Assembly: GCA_023333565.1 (NCBI GenBank)
Contig: JAJKFH010002273.1
Coordinates: 1,984,001 to 2,048,000, forward strand
Source: Puffinus mauretanicus
Lineage: Eukaryota > Chordata > Aves > Procellariiformes > Procellariidae
DNA length: 64,000 nucleotides
Direction of reading: 5' to 3'
The translations under genes were made by a program, and so were the position numbers. Each line of letters opens with the position of its first letter. The stretch's first letter is position 1. This document shows positions 48,424-59,799 of the stretch, in pieces. Under the pieces are notes generated by a model that made no database searches, was not told the DNA's origin, and worked only from the letters and a program-made list of their open reading frames with translations.

Positions 48424-51400
48424 CTGCTTTATCTTCTGTTGCTGAACTCTTTCTGTATTCTATGACCGTTTTAAAGAATTACAGCTCCTTTCTTCCTGCT
48501 CACTGTGGAAATAGCAACACATCTCCCTTTATTCTCACAGAAGTTCCAGAAACGTGCTCCAGTGACACTGACATCAGCCTGTGCCCTAAAGGGCCAAAAC
48601 TTTTTCTGATGGCAGGATAAAATTTCATTAGCAATCGAAGCAATCCACTAATCTCATGACTGCAATCACATACACAATGCAAAGCGATACATTACATTCA
48701 AGAAGACAAAGTCCCTTTTATTGAAGACGTCGGACAACAATCCCCCTTTGGAAGTGGCAACATAACTATGTCCCTACTACAGAGACTTCGTACAAATGGT
48801 CAGGTGAGAAAACCCAGCTGGGCCAGTCAGTCTTTCCAAGTGCCCCCACTGCAGGTCTTGGGCTCGCAGTGTGGGACACCCAGAAAGGCAGCACTTTCTC
48901 TGGAGCTGATTCAGATCCCTATTTCTGAGCCCCACAGAAGATGTCTACAGAGGAGTATCATCAGGAGACTCCCCATCATGGCCTACATCAAGACCCCCCC
49001 TGCTTTAGATTTCATCTGGGCAAGAACACTATTTTTGTATTCAAGTTTATAGAGGGTGTGTAAGGGAGAGTAGATCGGGGAAAAGGAATACCTAAGGCCT
49101 TTGCTGGAGTTAGGATGTTGGTCACAGAGCTGCAGCAAGGTAATGCATATCACCATCACAGTCTGACTATGAGGGCTGTCATGACTTTATTTTCTTAAAG
49201 GCCTCTTTGCACACTATTCAGCTGCTGTCTGTTAGAGACCAGGGTGATGGGGTCTCATAGAGCTATGGCCGCTGTCTTGAATGCAAGTTTGGGCTTCCAG
49301 GATTTTGTCTGGCGAAGGAGAATTAGCAATGCCAGATCACAGCTAAAGGCCTCTGCTCTGTCCCACCACAGCTGAAAGTGCTGGCCTGTGATGGTTGTCT
49401 CAGATCTAGACAACATTGCAGTCCCATCTCTCTGGCTCATTGACCCAGCACAGAGCCTTGGGTTAGCTAGTGACAAAGCCGTTGCTGTGGTTAGCTGGAA
49501 TTTAACATGTCTTATTCCTCCCTCCTTTTGTAGGAGGACCACTGTCTGCTCACTCACAGCATTGTCCCACAGTAGCAGAAGCAAGATTTCATCTACCCTT
49601 ACAAAACCTTTATTTGGACATTGAATGAACTCAGAGTAAGAAAGGAGACTGGGAAGAAGGCACCAGAAATGAGCAGGAAGAAAATACGGCTTGTGGCTGC
49701 ATGTGAGACTTTACAGGCAATCGTGGGGGGAGCAGTGATATGCTTCAGTCTTCTGCATGAAACAGGCAAGAAGACCATACAAGGCTTCCTAGACTTGTCT
49801 ATATAGGGACTTGTATGCAAGAAAGCCAAGACTTTGGGATTGCTTTACTATGAGCATCCTGTGTGTGTGTGGATTTTTGGCCCATTGGAACAGCCTAATC
49901 TGGTCTGAAGAACACCCCAAACCATATGTGCTGCAAATGTCAGGATATCAGTCTATTAATCTGCTCCTATTCCACCAAACTGCTTGAACTTGGCATTAAG
50001 TGACTTGTTTTCAGGTCTTTCCCTTTAGGGATCTTTTAGGGAGACCTGGCTAGCCCCAGAGGATGGCACATGGAATGATCCCAGACTCACACTTACCACA
50101 CAGCTTTCTGTATCTCACCCATAGGCCCCTCTGGCCCATCTTATATTCAGTGCACAAACTTTGCCTGTTCCATACTTTTCACATATCGACACTAATTTTC
50201 TTGATGGACCATCAAGTGGGATGCTTTTAGTTTTTCAGTTTCAAGTGGCACTAAATTCTCAGCAGCAAGTTGAGCTGGTACATCCTCCTGCAAGTGACCA
50301 TGAAGGGTCTTGCAGTTATGAACGCCTCTTCCTCCTACACATTCTAGGGTAGTTTGAGGCAGGAGCCTCCTGGCCCTGCCAAGCATTCTCTGATCCTGAT
50401 ACATTTTAGCTATTTTAAAGTATTTTAATAATTGATACTTCTTTGCAATGTGCCAGAGATGACAGCCTTTTGCATTTGTGTTCTGATAACAGGACACTTC
50501 AGGTTGTGCCTGCGGCAGGGCATGCCAAGAGGATGCGCGAGGATGCAAGACCTGTTAACGTTATAGGACAGGGCTCCAGAGCAGGAGAAAATCCCGGTGC
50601 AGACCTATCTATACCACCCATCTGAGCAGTGCCTGGGCTGATCTAGCCGTGGCGCCATGCCTGGGTTGTAGATGGTGAGAGGAACCTATCTGTTTTTCTC
50701 CAGAAGGGATCCCGCAGACGAGCAGTGAGGCTGGTCACAGCAACAAGGCGCTGAAATGAAACAAAGAGTAATCTGAATTGACAGTGTAAGTTCAACCAAT
50801 GTGTCTACTAGCTGTGACCCAGGGGGATTTATGTGACACACGCAGATGGTGCAAATGCAGTGAGAATAAGAGTAAGTTAAATATGCTTAGTCGGCTCTTG
50901 ATTTCTAATTTCATGTACCTCTATAATTATTTTTGCTGAGAAAATTCATTGTAATCTCAGGAATGAATGTCCTGAATTTCAGCCAGCTTTATTTTCTGTT
51001 AGTGAGACATTCCATTAATTCCCTTTCCTGTCCTTACCCTACAATACTGATATGTTTACAGAAAGCCAGGTATAATGAGAGGGTCTTAATTGTTTCTCTT
51101 TCAGTGTAGGAAATTATCCTTGGTCCTCTGTTTTTATTGTGAAACTTGAAAAAGCCTATCTATATTAATTGTAACGTTGTTCCATATATAAATATAATCT
51201 TGATTATGCTGTTGAAATATTATTTTCAACATCTCAAACAGCCATTGTACCATTCAGTCTTTTCAAATGAGGAGCGGTGCTCATGTGAAAGCAAATTGTG
51301 GTGAACAACACTCAAAAAACCTTTATGTGTGTGAAGCAACTTAAAGCAATAACTGTGGCCTTGTACACATAGGCAATCATTCACTTGGACTACAAAGCAA

Positions 51401-52089
51401 TCATTTTGTCCAAGAAAAGAGAAAAATAGGTCGGAGCAACAATTTGTTCCTAAAAAAATTGGAATCAGTTAATCAATTTGCAGTAACTATCTGATTTATT
51501 TGTGTAATAACATGACTGACAATTTACAGCCTTTTCCAATAAATCTCAAAGCCATGATTTGCTGCAGTCATAAGCTATTTATTTTATAAAGATGACCTTT
51601 AATCTCTCTGATGATTGATTAATCAGTATATCATAAATAGAGTCGTGAGAGGTGAAGAAAGATTTGCTTGATGATGACCAATCTTCTGTTCCTAAAGGGC
51701 TCTGCAGGTGTGTCCAGCACACAGAGCTTCCTTAAAGACAACAGAGGAGTGAAAGCGGTACGTGGTGCAGCACTGAGAGAAGATGAAAACAATAGGATTG
51801 CTTAATATTTGTTCATTCAAAAAACCCACGATGAACAAAAATAATCCTCCAGTTGTAAAGAGCTAGCCTCTTGCTTTATGACATGTCCTAAATAAGAGGG
51901 AGATGGACAAAGAGAGAATGAGCTGTGGCTGTGATTTCAGCATCCTCTTAACCTTCCCCACTCTGGAATGCTGAGTAGGTACTTTAGCCCATTTGGTAAA
52001 CATTGTTTTCAGCTGTTCTACCTAATGACTAGAGAGAAAGATTACCAGAGCTTCTCCCACTTGTCTTCTTCTCCACTTCTGCTTCCTAG
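48424..52089. other. No gene recognised; CNE-like block at 51140-51640
   Basis: 48.4-50.6 kb has somewhat higher GC and several 60-118-codon open frames on both strands without recognisable domains or splice context. 51140-51640 is AT-rich with many ATTA/TAATCA words and is discussed as a candidate conserved element. Nothing is supported as a gene. Confidence 0.5.
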
Positions 52090-52111
52090 CCGTGCACTTG
52101 GAAGAGTGCAG
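52090..52111 (+). other. Candidate 22-nt microexon
   Basis: A long pyrimidine tract (CTTGTCTTCTTCTCCACTTC then TGCTTCCTAG, to 52089) is followed by 22 nt and a near-perfect donor CAG/GTAAGTAT (GT at 52112). Both sites are strong by eye. The length would shift frame. It could also be a chance pair in intronic DNA. Confidence 0.25.
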
Positions 52112-55100
52112 GTAAGTATCGCTTGTCCTCCTGACTGTTCAGCTAAGTCTGCAGGATCATCCCCTACTCTCTGGAGATGTGTTTTCATGACAATGCTTCA
52201 ATGATGTAATTGTCATCTCTGAAAAGGCATTTCCCCCTCCTTCACATCCAGCTCTCCCCTGTCAGACTCACACTCCTGCTGTTTCTCTTGAGCATGGTGT
52301 GGCACTCAGGTGAGCTTGCAGTAACTGTTCCTAAAAGCAAGGGAGGGAAATACTTGGGGGAAAAAAAAGATTTTTTTTTTTTTTCACGCGGTTAGCAAAA
52401 ACTCATGTACCTAGCGATTGGGTAAAGGTCAGAGTCAGTACAAGGAAAAGTGGGGGTAGTGGTAAGAATCCTTTCCATGGAGGTGAGCATTCAGTTGGGT
52501 CAGTTGCAGGTCTGAAACAATAACCACAGAGCCTCTAAAATGCTGGTGCTGTGGTTCCTTTGCTCCTCAGTTGCATCCCCCATGCCTGTAGTCACACAGT
52601 CAGCTGTGTTGGCATGCTGACATGGGTGCCCGCGGACAGCTCTCATCCTAACACAGAGGAGAAGACAGGAAGGAGCAAAAGGCTCTGGAGAGGTGTGTGA
52701 TTGTTTTATGGACTTACACTTGAATAAAAGGTGCAAGTGGTTCGTCCAAAGTCTTTGGCCCTTTTAAATGCTTTTTTTTTTGGTCAAAAGTTGGTTGCTT
52801 GTTTCCAAACTTTATATTATAGATTTGTTCATAAAGCACTACTAAAATTAAACAAAAATACCTCCCACCTGGTTTTCACTTGATTTGTAGACCTGAAAAT
52901 GACTGTAGCAAGTGATATACTGAGGAACTAGGACCAGAGTGTTTTAAAATGTTACTCATGAGCGATAGCTGAGGAAAGCCTGGCGATAGCTGGGGAGACG
53001 GTCTGTGATGTTGTTCCAGGGCACTCTCACATTCCTGGATTGAAATTTCTTTATCTGTATGAGTCATGCAAGTGGCAGATTTGATAATTCTTCTACCCCT
53101 TAGGCACTGTCTGCACATGGATAGTCTCTAGAAACAGCATCGTAGTAAGTCTTCCTAGAAAGGAGGGAGAAAGAGTGCAAGCTGCTGAGCTGGGAAAGGG
53201 GATGGTCAGAGTAAGGGTGCATGCCCCAAGGGAAAGCAGGGCACAGAGGGGCAGGAAAACCCAAACCATGACCTGGCCCATGCTTTCCTGTCTTTCAAAA
53301 AGTCCAGCAGGCCATTTAGGCCTCTGCAACATCAGCAGCGAGTCTGTGGGGTGTCTGATAATTTTTCTTCCCAAGCTTACGATATTTCTGCTACTCAGCT
53401 TTCAAATGGGGCAGATTGATTTTGATGGCACAATCTTCCCAGATTCTGCCAGCTTTACAGAGACTTATTCAGTACGTTTTGAGTCTCTGGTGAATGGCTC
53501 TCTGCAGCTTTATTCATGCAAGTCCTAGCAAGCAGTTCTACCTAGTGATTCGCTGGATTGAGTGGTCTGTTAGAGGCTAGATGAAATGACAGTATCCTTT
53601 TTCTGCTCCGGATTTCCACAGGCATTTCAAATCTGGTTATTTCACTAATACATATATTACCCAGCAGAATCATAAATATCTCTCACAGGGTTTTGGATTA
53701 AAAAGGAATGCAGAACTTTGGTTAACAGTCACAGATGGTTTGATTGTTATGAATGGCAATATTGTTATATTTATTTTCCAAAAGCATCTTCTACAATAGC
53801 TGTATACCATTTTGTGAGTTACATGTGCTAGAAGACTGAATTTGATCTGAAAAAAACTGAGTCTCAAGCTTTGTGTGGACAAATTCCAATATCTGAAATC
53901 CAGGAAAGTAAGTAGGGCTGGCCTGAAATACAGTGATTTTTGCAACTCCACCGCCTCTCCAGCAAAGCGTATATTTCCACCATATAATTAACTCTGGATT
54001 TCTCCTCATTTAGCCTGTATTTCTAGTGAAAAGAAATAATATTATTGTCAGTCCCATCAAACAGACACTGCCATAGGCTCAACAATGCAATGGAGCAATG
54101 CATTAAGAGATGACAGAATTGCTTTATTTTGAGGTTTAGGAGGAGGAGGGAATCATCAAGTCATTGGGATTTTTTAATGCATATATTAAGTTGGCTGGCA
54201 GAACATTTCAACAGGGACGCCAAGCCAGCCAAAAGGCCTAGCCCATAACCTCTAATCTTATGGAGCTGAACTCTATTATTTGCCATTAAAATTAGATGTT
54301 ACTGAGTTGTAACAGATGTCTTCAGCAGACACATTTTTATTATTAAAGAAGTTTAGGTGAATGGAAACTGAGCCCCAAATTTTATTTTGTATATTATGGG
54401 ACTGCTATGCTTTGTGGTTGAAGCTGGCATTTTAAACATGAATTATAAAAGCTTTTAGAAACCACACACTAATTGATGCCTCAGCAGTTCTGCTGAATCA
54501 CAATAAGAACACAGGCTGCCATGAAAAAAAAATGGTTGCAACAACCAGTTACCCAACACACTGGCTCATTTTTTGCACAATGACTGACACTAGTTAGCGG
54601 GTCCGTGTTGTGCATCCCCGTGGAAGTATTTTAATTAACTGTTCTGAAGAAGCAAAGAAGGGAGTAAGAGGAAAATCTTCCTGAAGACCTTTAATAAAAA
54701 CCATCTGGAAGATGCATGATGGGATATGAAACATCTTTATGAATATGCACCAGCACAGGTGTTTGAATAAAAACAAGAGGGATTAAGACAATCTCTGTAT
54801 TTGTAACAGTTGAACAAAAAAAGGTCAGAAACCACAGGAAAACTTGTTTTGACAAAACCATTTAAGCTAGGATATTGCATTAGTGTGAAACTGCCCTCTC
54901 CAACTTGAAACGTCTAATATAAATCTGAATATATTAATCTTCTGCAGCATGTGGGTATGGTTCCATGTGCCTCTAGCACTGGATTAGAGACCCCGGCTTC
55001 AAGAGTGCAGTGATATTCTTTTTCCAATTTAACAGTACTATTCAAAGGCACTAGACAGTAAAATGAACTTAATCATTTCAATAATACTCCTCTCTCCCTG

Positions 55101-57987
55101 AAGGTACAAGGGGAATAGGCACTTAGATATATGGATCATGTTTGCTTTATGAACTTTTCAGGAAAGAGTTTGCTGTTTCTCCCTATTTTGCCCTAGGGCA
55201 TGCTATTTCAATGATGGTAGAGGTAAAGGCATAATTAAAGAAAAGAGGGTCATTTTGGTGTTCTGCTTTCCCAGTGTGCTTCAGTCTGATAGCAATGGTA
55301 GTGAGAAATCTGGACTTCATGAGCCCTGAATGATACTGTGAATGTTGTTGAAAATGAACTTTTTCATTCCTTTAGAATTATTTCTCTTACCTTCATAACT
55401 GATTTTAAATTACAAGATAGACTGTAAAATATGATGCTGTATATGGCACATACTTCTCTCAGTAGTATTTAAAAATAGAGTGAAATAATAAAACTTCCAT
55501 AAAAGGGAAAAATATCTTGGTTTTATTTCAAAAACCTGCTACCATGGAGGTCAATAAAATAAGTTAGTGAGGTTATTTGTGAAGTAAATCAACATGAACA
55601 AGGTGGGGAACATTGCCCTAGGGAAGGATTTCTATTTTTTCTTCTGTAGTATCCTGGACCAATCAAGGATGCAGTCACTGCATGTGAACCTCTTATGTTA
55701 CTCTGGCAGTGTAATTAAAATCATCGTTTTGCACCTTGACACAATTGATTGTTGTGTTTAATTGCCATGGTGGATAGAAGAGAAAAATAATGTATTCTCC
55801 ATCCTCAATTATCTTCACTAAGCGAGCACTTTATGCAGAAGGATATCCCACTTCTGTACTGCTTTAGAAAAACAGTATCTGCTGTTTTTAAACTGAAAAC
55901 CATTTCTGACTTGGAAGAGGATGTAAAGGATGTGTTTGTCACGGAGCATATTTCAGTGTGCTTAAAATGGCTTTAGGAAACATTTATTCTCTGAACAGTT
56001 TATGAGCGATGGCTTTGTAAATACATATTAGATGTAATCTGCCTTATTTCTCTGTGTCTTGTACATGGTACCATACTCTCGCTGTTGTTGTTTTTAAATA
56101 GACTTGATCCATAAATCCATGACCATGGTTTGAAGAATGTATTCCCAAAAGCTTCCATGTTTTTTTCCAGCTTTATTAGCTAGCCTCATAAAAGATTTTG
56201 TCTCTCCTTATGAAATGGTCCATTCATTAAAGACTGAGGTTTGATTTAGAGTAGCATTCTATTATTTTCTCCAATAGCAGGAGAAACTTTGCAAAACTTA
56301 GGAGTGTTTTAGGCAGAACATGCATTTTGTGGCTGGGTAGAAAATGGGACAAGGCAAAGGCATTGCCTTAACTTTTGGATACAAGGGGAGCTACAGACTG
56401 TGTCCTTCCTTTCCCATCTGGAGCAGGAAGACAGAAGGGAAGCAGGAGCACCGCTGCTCTTGCGGAGGGCATCAGCCTTTGGAAACTTGCACTCTCTCGG
56501 CTATAAGCTCTTTAATTACACTGGGAGCTGTACATTGAAGAGTGTCTGGCATAAGGAAGTTGACGTTGGCTCACACTGAATGAAGGAGATCTCTGTCAAA
56601 GCCTTTGGCTATGAGCAGTTGATGATTTTTGTCTTCTGAAAAATTAAGAGCTGGGTAGGCAAGAGACAGCTTCAGGGTATGCCTCCCTGCTGGTGGCCAA
56701 AGTCCTTGCCTTGGCTTTTCTGAACTGGTTCTTGGTGTCCAAGGGCGAAAATGGAGCAGAGACCCATCAGCTCAGCTCTGCCCAGAGGGAGCGCTCCCCT
56801 TCCTCTGCTCCTGCAACTTCCCATGTCTTATCCAAGAGGGAGTGATGAAGAAAGAGTAATACAGAGAATAAAAAGTAACATAGAGATGTAGAGGTGCTGC
56901 TGATCAATGGAGTTAGAGCATCTTGGGATCCAAAGAGCTGAACTGTGATTGGAGACGGGGGGAAAATGAGGCAGTGAAAGAGGGCAGGTAAGTGACTAAG
57001 GGAAGGAGCTCAGGGGTGGCAGAGGCTTGTTGGGGCTGTGGGGGAGGATACACAAGGAGGTGATGTCTTCCAATTCCTCAAGTTGAAAAGGAGACAACTA
57101 TTCCTTTTTCCCATACTGTCCTAATCCTTCCCCTTCTTAAACAAGCCTTTATACATTTCTGCTTTCTCCTCTGGTGAAGAGATGAGTGTTGCTAGAGCAC
57201 TTCATTGAATTTGGAAATCTTAGGGAAGGAGAAGGGTGTATGGCTTTTGGCAAAGTTGTCTTTGCTGTGGCCTGAGTGAGCCCAAGAAATACCAGATCCA
57301 TGGCTCTTCCCATTTTGCTGCAGTGCAACATACAGCTTGGCTGAAAAGGCTTCATCTCTACGTGGACCGAGCTGCCATCATCCAGGTTCTTCTTTCTCAA
57401 CGGGCCTGAGTATTGAGATGCTCCTTTCCTCCTCAGATTAATTCTATATCTGATCATGGTTTGCTTTCACTGGAGTTAGTTTAAGGCCTTCTTAACGTGT
57501 AAGTCCAGATTCATTCAGTAGCCTAAATTTACACTATATTGATTGAGGAAAAAATTGACCGTTAGGGTAGACACTAGATACTTTTTTGCAGGGGGAAAAA
57601 AACCCAGAGGCCTATTGTCATTGTGCAGAAGATCTTGTTTGCACTTAATACCCCAATTCCTTTAGAAAATTTGTAAATATTGTTTGTATTTTTAATTGTT
57701 TTAATTTTGTTTTTAAAAAGATTAGTTTTAATTGTCCGGTTAATCATAAATAACTTAAAAACACTGATGGATGGGCACTGTAGTCACCGAGATATTTTAA
57801 ACGTCTGTTTTGATTAATCATTTAAAATTAAATAACAGCGCTCCTTTTTGCCATTAGATGAAGTATGAACTTTACATACAATTATTTCTGCAGTCATATA
57901 ATTAGTAGTTCAACAGTGCACATATACAAAGAGGGAGAGTTAAAGTTGAACATACAGCCCTAAATTTGTCATTTTCTGACTTTTCAG
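52112..57987. other. No gene recognised
   Basis: Mostly anonymous. An A8-GA-T14 tract lies near 52361-52384. The 117-codon plus open frame at 53175-53528 has no recognisable domain. TAAT-rich blocks at 54160-54330 and 55690-55800 and the block 57640-57910 resemble conserved regulatory DNA by composition. No gene is supported. Confidence 0.55.
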
Positions 57988-58023
57988 TGCTTGACTGAGT
58001 AACCTGAATGCTCCTCTTTTAAG
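57988..58023 (+). other. Weak candidate non-coding exon
   Basis: The acceptor TTTGTCATTTTCTGACTTTTCAG (read to 57987) and donor AAG/GTAAGT (GT at 58024) bound 36 nt that carry stops in all three frames. It could only be a non-coding exon or a chance pair. Confidence 0.15.
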
Positions 58024-58066
58024 GTAAGTTTCATGGGGAATATGCTTAAATTTTCTGTTTCATGAC

Positions 58067-58519
58067 CTAGTTCCTTTGTTCTGAAGATTCAGTGCCGAGG
58101 TAAACTGTCAGAGCCCTGACAGCTGGCACCACAACAGAAATACTGGCATTTTTTAAGCTTATCTCATAGATTAATTCCTCAAAGCACTTGCACACTTGAA
58201 TGGCAGACCCTTCCAAGTTCCACTTCATCACAGTCAACACTTTGACTTTCGCCGAGCAGAGATTGCTCAGAATTAATTTGTTCTCTGCCACGTTTTTCAA
58301 TACATAAAGCCGAATTTCTAGCCAATTCTTTCTGGAAATGTGTTTTTCCTGGCTAGAAATTGTAAGAATCGTAGCCCCGGCTAGTGTGGCACCCCAGGTA
58401 GGAACCGCAGCAGGGCTCTGAAGCTCTGAAGAATGCTTCTGTAAGTTTAACATGAATTGCTTTAAGATAATTGATGAATTGTTTTTCCAGATCAGGGCTA
58501 AGGGGAAGGAAGTGAAGTC
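58067..58519 (-). pseudogene. Fossil hAT-superfamily transposase fragment (ZBED-like)
   Basis: An uninterrupted minus-strand frame of about 150 codons contains, in order, LKQFMLNLQKHSSEL, NWLEIRLYVLKNVAENKLIL, VLTVMKWNLEGSAIQVC and CFEELIYEISLKNASISVVV followed by PAVRALTVYL. This follows the middle of hAT transposases: a histidine/serine-rich segment, the RWNSTYxMLERL region (W present, the R and ST lost), an LTxxEWxLxExxxxxLxPFEExTxExS helix, and ASISVVIPLxxxLxxxL. The preceding DDE catalytic residues and the C-terminal dimerisation motif are not visible, so it is a fragment. hAT enzymes cut and paste DNA, and several were domesticated as ZBED genes in vertebrates. The frame is unusually intact for such an old element, so a relic of a domesticated gene is an alternative. 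Assignment is by eye. Confidence 0.5.
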
Positions 58520-59481
58520 TTAGCTGTGCAATATTTGTATGTATGTAATTATGAAGTGCGTACCACATCCTCAACTGCTGTATGTTGTCATAGCCTATGA
58601 AGTCAGAAGACCGATGGCAATTTTTGTTAGCTAAGCACCTACTCCATGGTCCAAAGTCATTAGTGAAGTGCTTTGTGTAATATCAAATTAATGTTAGTAA
58701 GGGAAAGCTTACATTGTCTGCACACCATGCCAAATGTATAAATGATACAGTATTTGCTCAAGTGCTGCTTTCTTTTCAGGAAGTAACAAAATGGTGACCT
58801 TTCTACCTGCCTCCAAAACTGAGCAATTTGGGTGTGATTAGGCGCAACGATACAAGGTAAAAAATGTATTCCTAAAAACTGAACAATAGGAGGTCCTACC
58901 TCAGCAAAGGTTGGGTACCATAGTAAATGTGCATTTAAGTGTAACACACTGGTTGTGATTTCTTTGTTTGAACTGTGTAAGTTGTCTTATTACTGAACTA
59001 GAGAAATAGGTCTTTAATCTTTTTACTTTTTAATTTTCCCTTTGTCCACCAGCTTTTCTCTCACCTTTTCAACCTAGCTAATGCTCTAACCAGGAATGAA
59101 TACATTACTCTGCTGAAATTTGAACAGAAGGCTAATTCCTAATCAAAATAGGCACTAATTTCTTTCAGTGCAAATTATCATCATTCATTGCAAATTTGCT
59201 CTCCTTGAGCTATGCCAACATGTTGTATGAATTTCAGCACTTGGAGCCAGCTTCTTATATACATCAAATCAAATAATATACTATTGGCTTTTTATTATTT
59301 CTGCTGTACATTTTCATGAAAAAATAGCCTCAAATAGTTACTAAATAAATATTGCTATTGCTACTGTTATGATGAAAAGAAATGTTTAAACTTTTGTTAG
59401 GTTCTTATACCAATAACAGATTGTTCTATTAAAAAAAAAAAGAAAATTCACCTGGAAATGCATAGAAACTAAATAACATGA
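58520..59481. other. No gene recognised
   Basis: The minus-strand frame at 58660-58947 (95 codons, including the Cys pair CRQC) lies upstream of the hAT fragment in its orientation and might be decayed N-terminal sequence, but no motif supports that. Otherwise AT-rich and anonymous. Confidence 0.45.
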
Positions 59482-59799
59482 CACATTGTTTATCTCTTTC
59501 TTGCTGAAACAGATTGTCTGCAGGGAATACAGAGCTTTCAGGAAAAAGATACTGCTGAGGTACCAGTGGAGATCTTTATTCCTATACCCAATGGGTATTA
59601 TTTTACAAGCATTGCAAAGATGGCATTTGATATTACGAAAAAGACATACTTATCAGCCATCCTGGGAAACTGGGCCTCCCAGTTGGTGTGCTTATCTGTT
59701 TTACATAGGTTTTGTGGTCTTCTAGGTGTCATCACATATATGCCTACACATATACTATGTCTTCAAACACTTCTTCCCAGATACAATTGTGTTTTATAG
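59482..59799 (+). CDS. Unrecognised 105-codon open stretch, possibly exon-derived
   Basis: An open frame runs from just after a stop at 59479 to a TAG at 59797-59799. It includes FQEKDTAEVPVEIFIPIPNG, YYFTSIAKMAFDITKKTYLS and a hydrophobic C-terminal part (WASQLVCLSVLHRFCGLLGV). The first in-frame ATG is at 59566. A CTCTTTCTTGCTGAAACAG-like acceptor ends at 59511, which could open an exon. A second plus frame is also open over 59486-59725, so this may be chance. No family is recognised and no donor or poly-A signal is convincing. Low confidence as a real gene. Confidence 0.2.
   Translation, partial: HIVYLFLAETDCLQGIQSFQEKDTAEVPVEIFIPIPNGYYFTSIAKMAFDITKKTYLSAILGNWASQLVCLSVLHRFCGLLGVITYMPTHILCLQTLLPRYNCVL

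Noticed and set aside
48167..48445. 92-codon plus open frame
   Set aside because: It falls inside the minus-strand solo LTR and is a shadow of non-coding LTR sequence.
53175..53528. 117-codon plus open frame
   Set aside because: No recognisable domain, a low-complexity Arg-rich start and no good splice sites. Within the range expected by chance in 64 kb.
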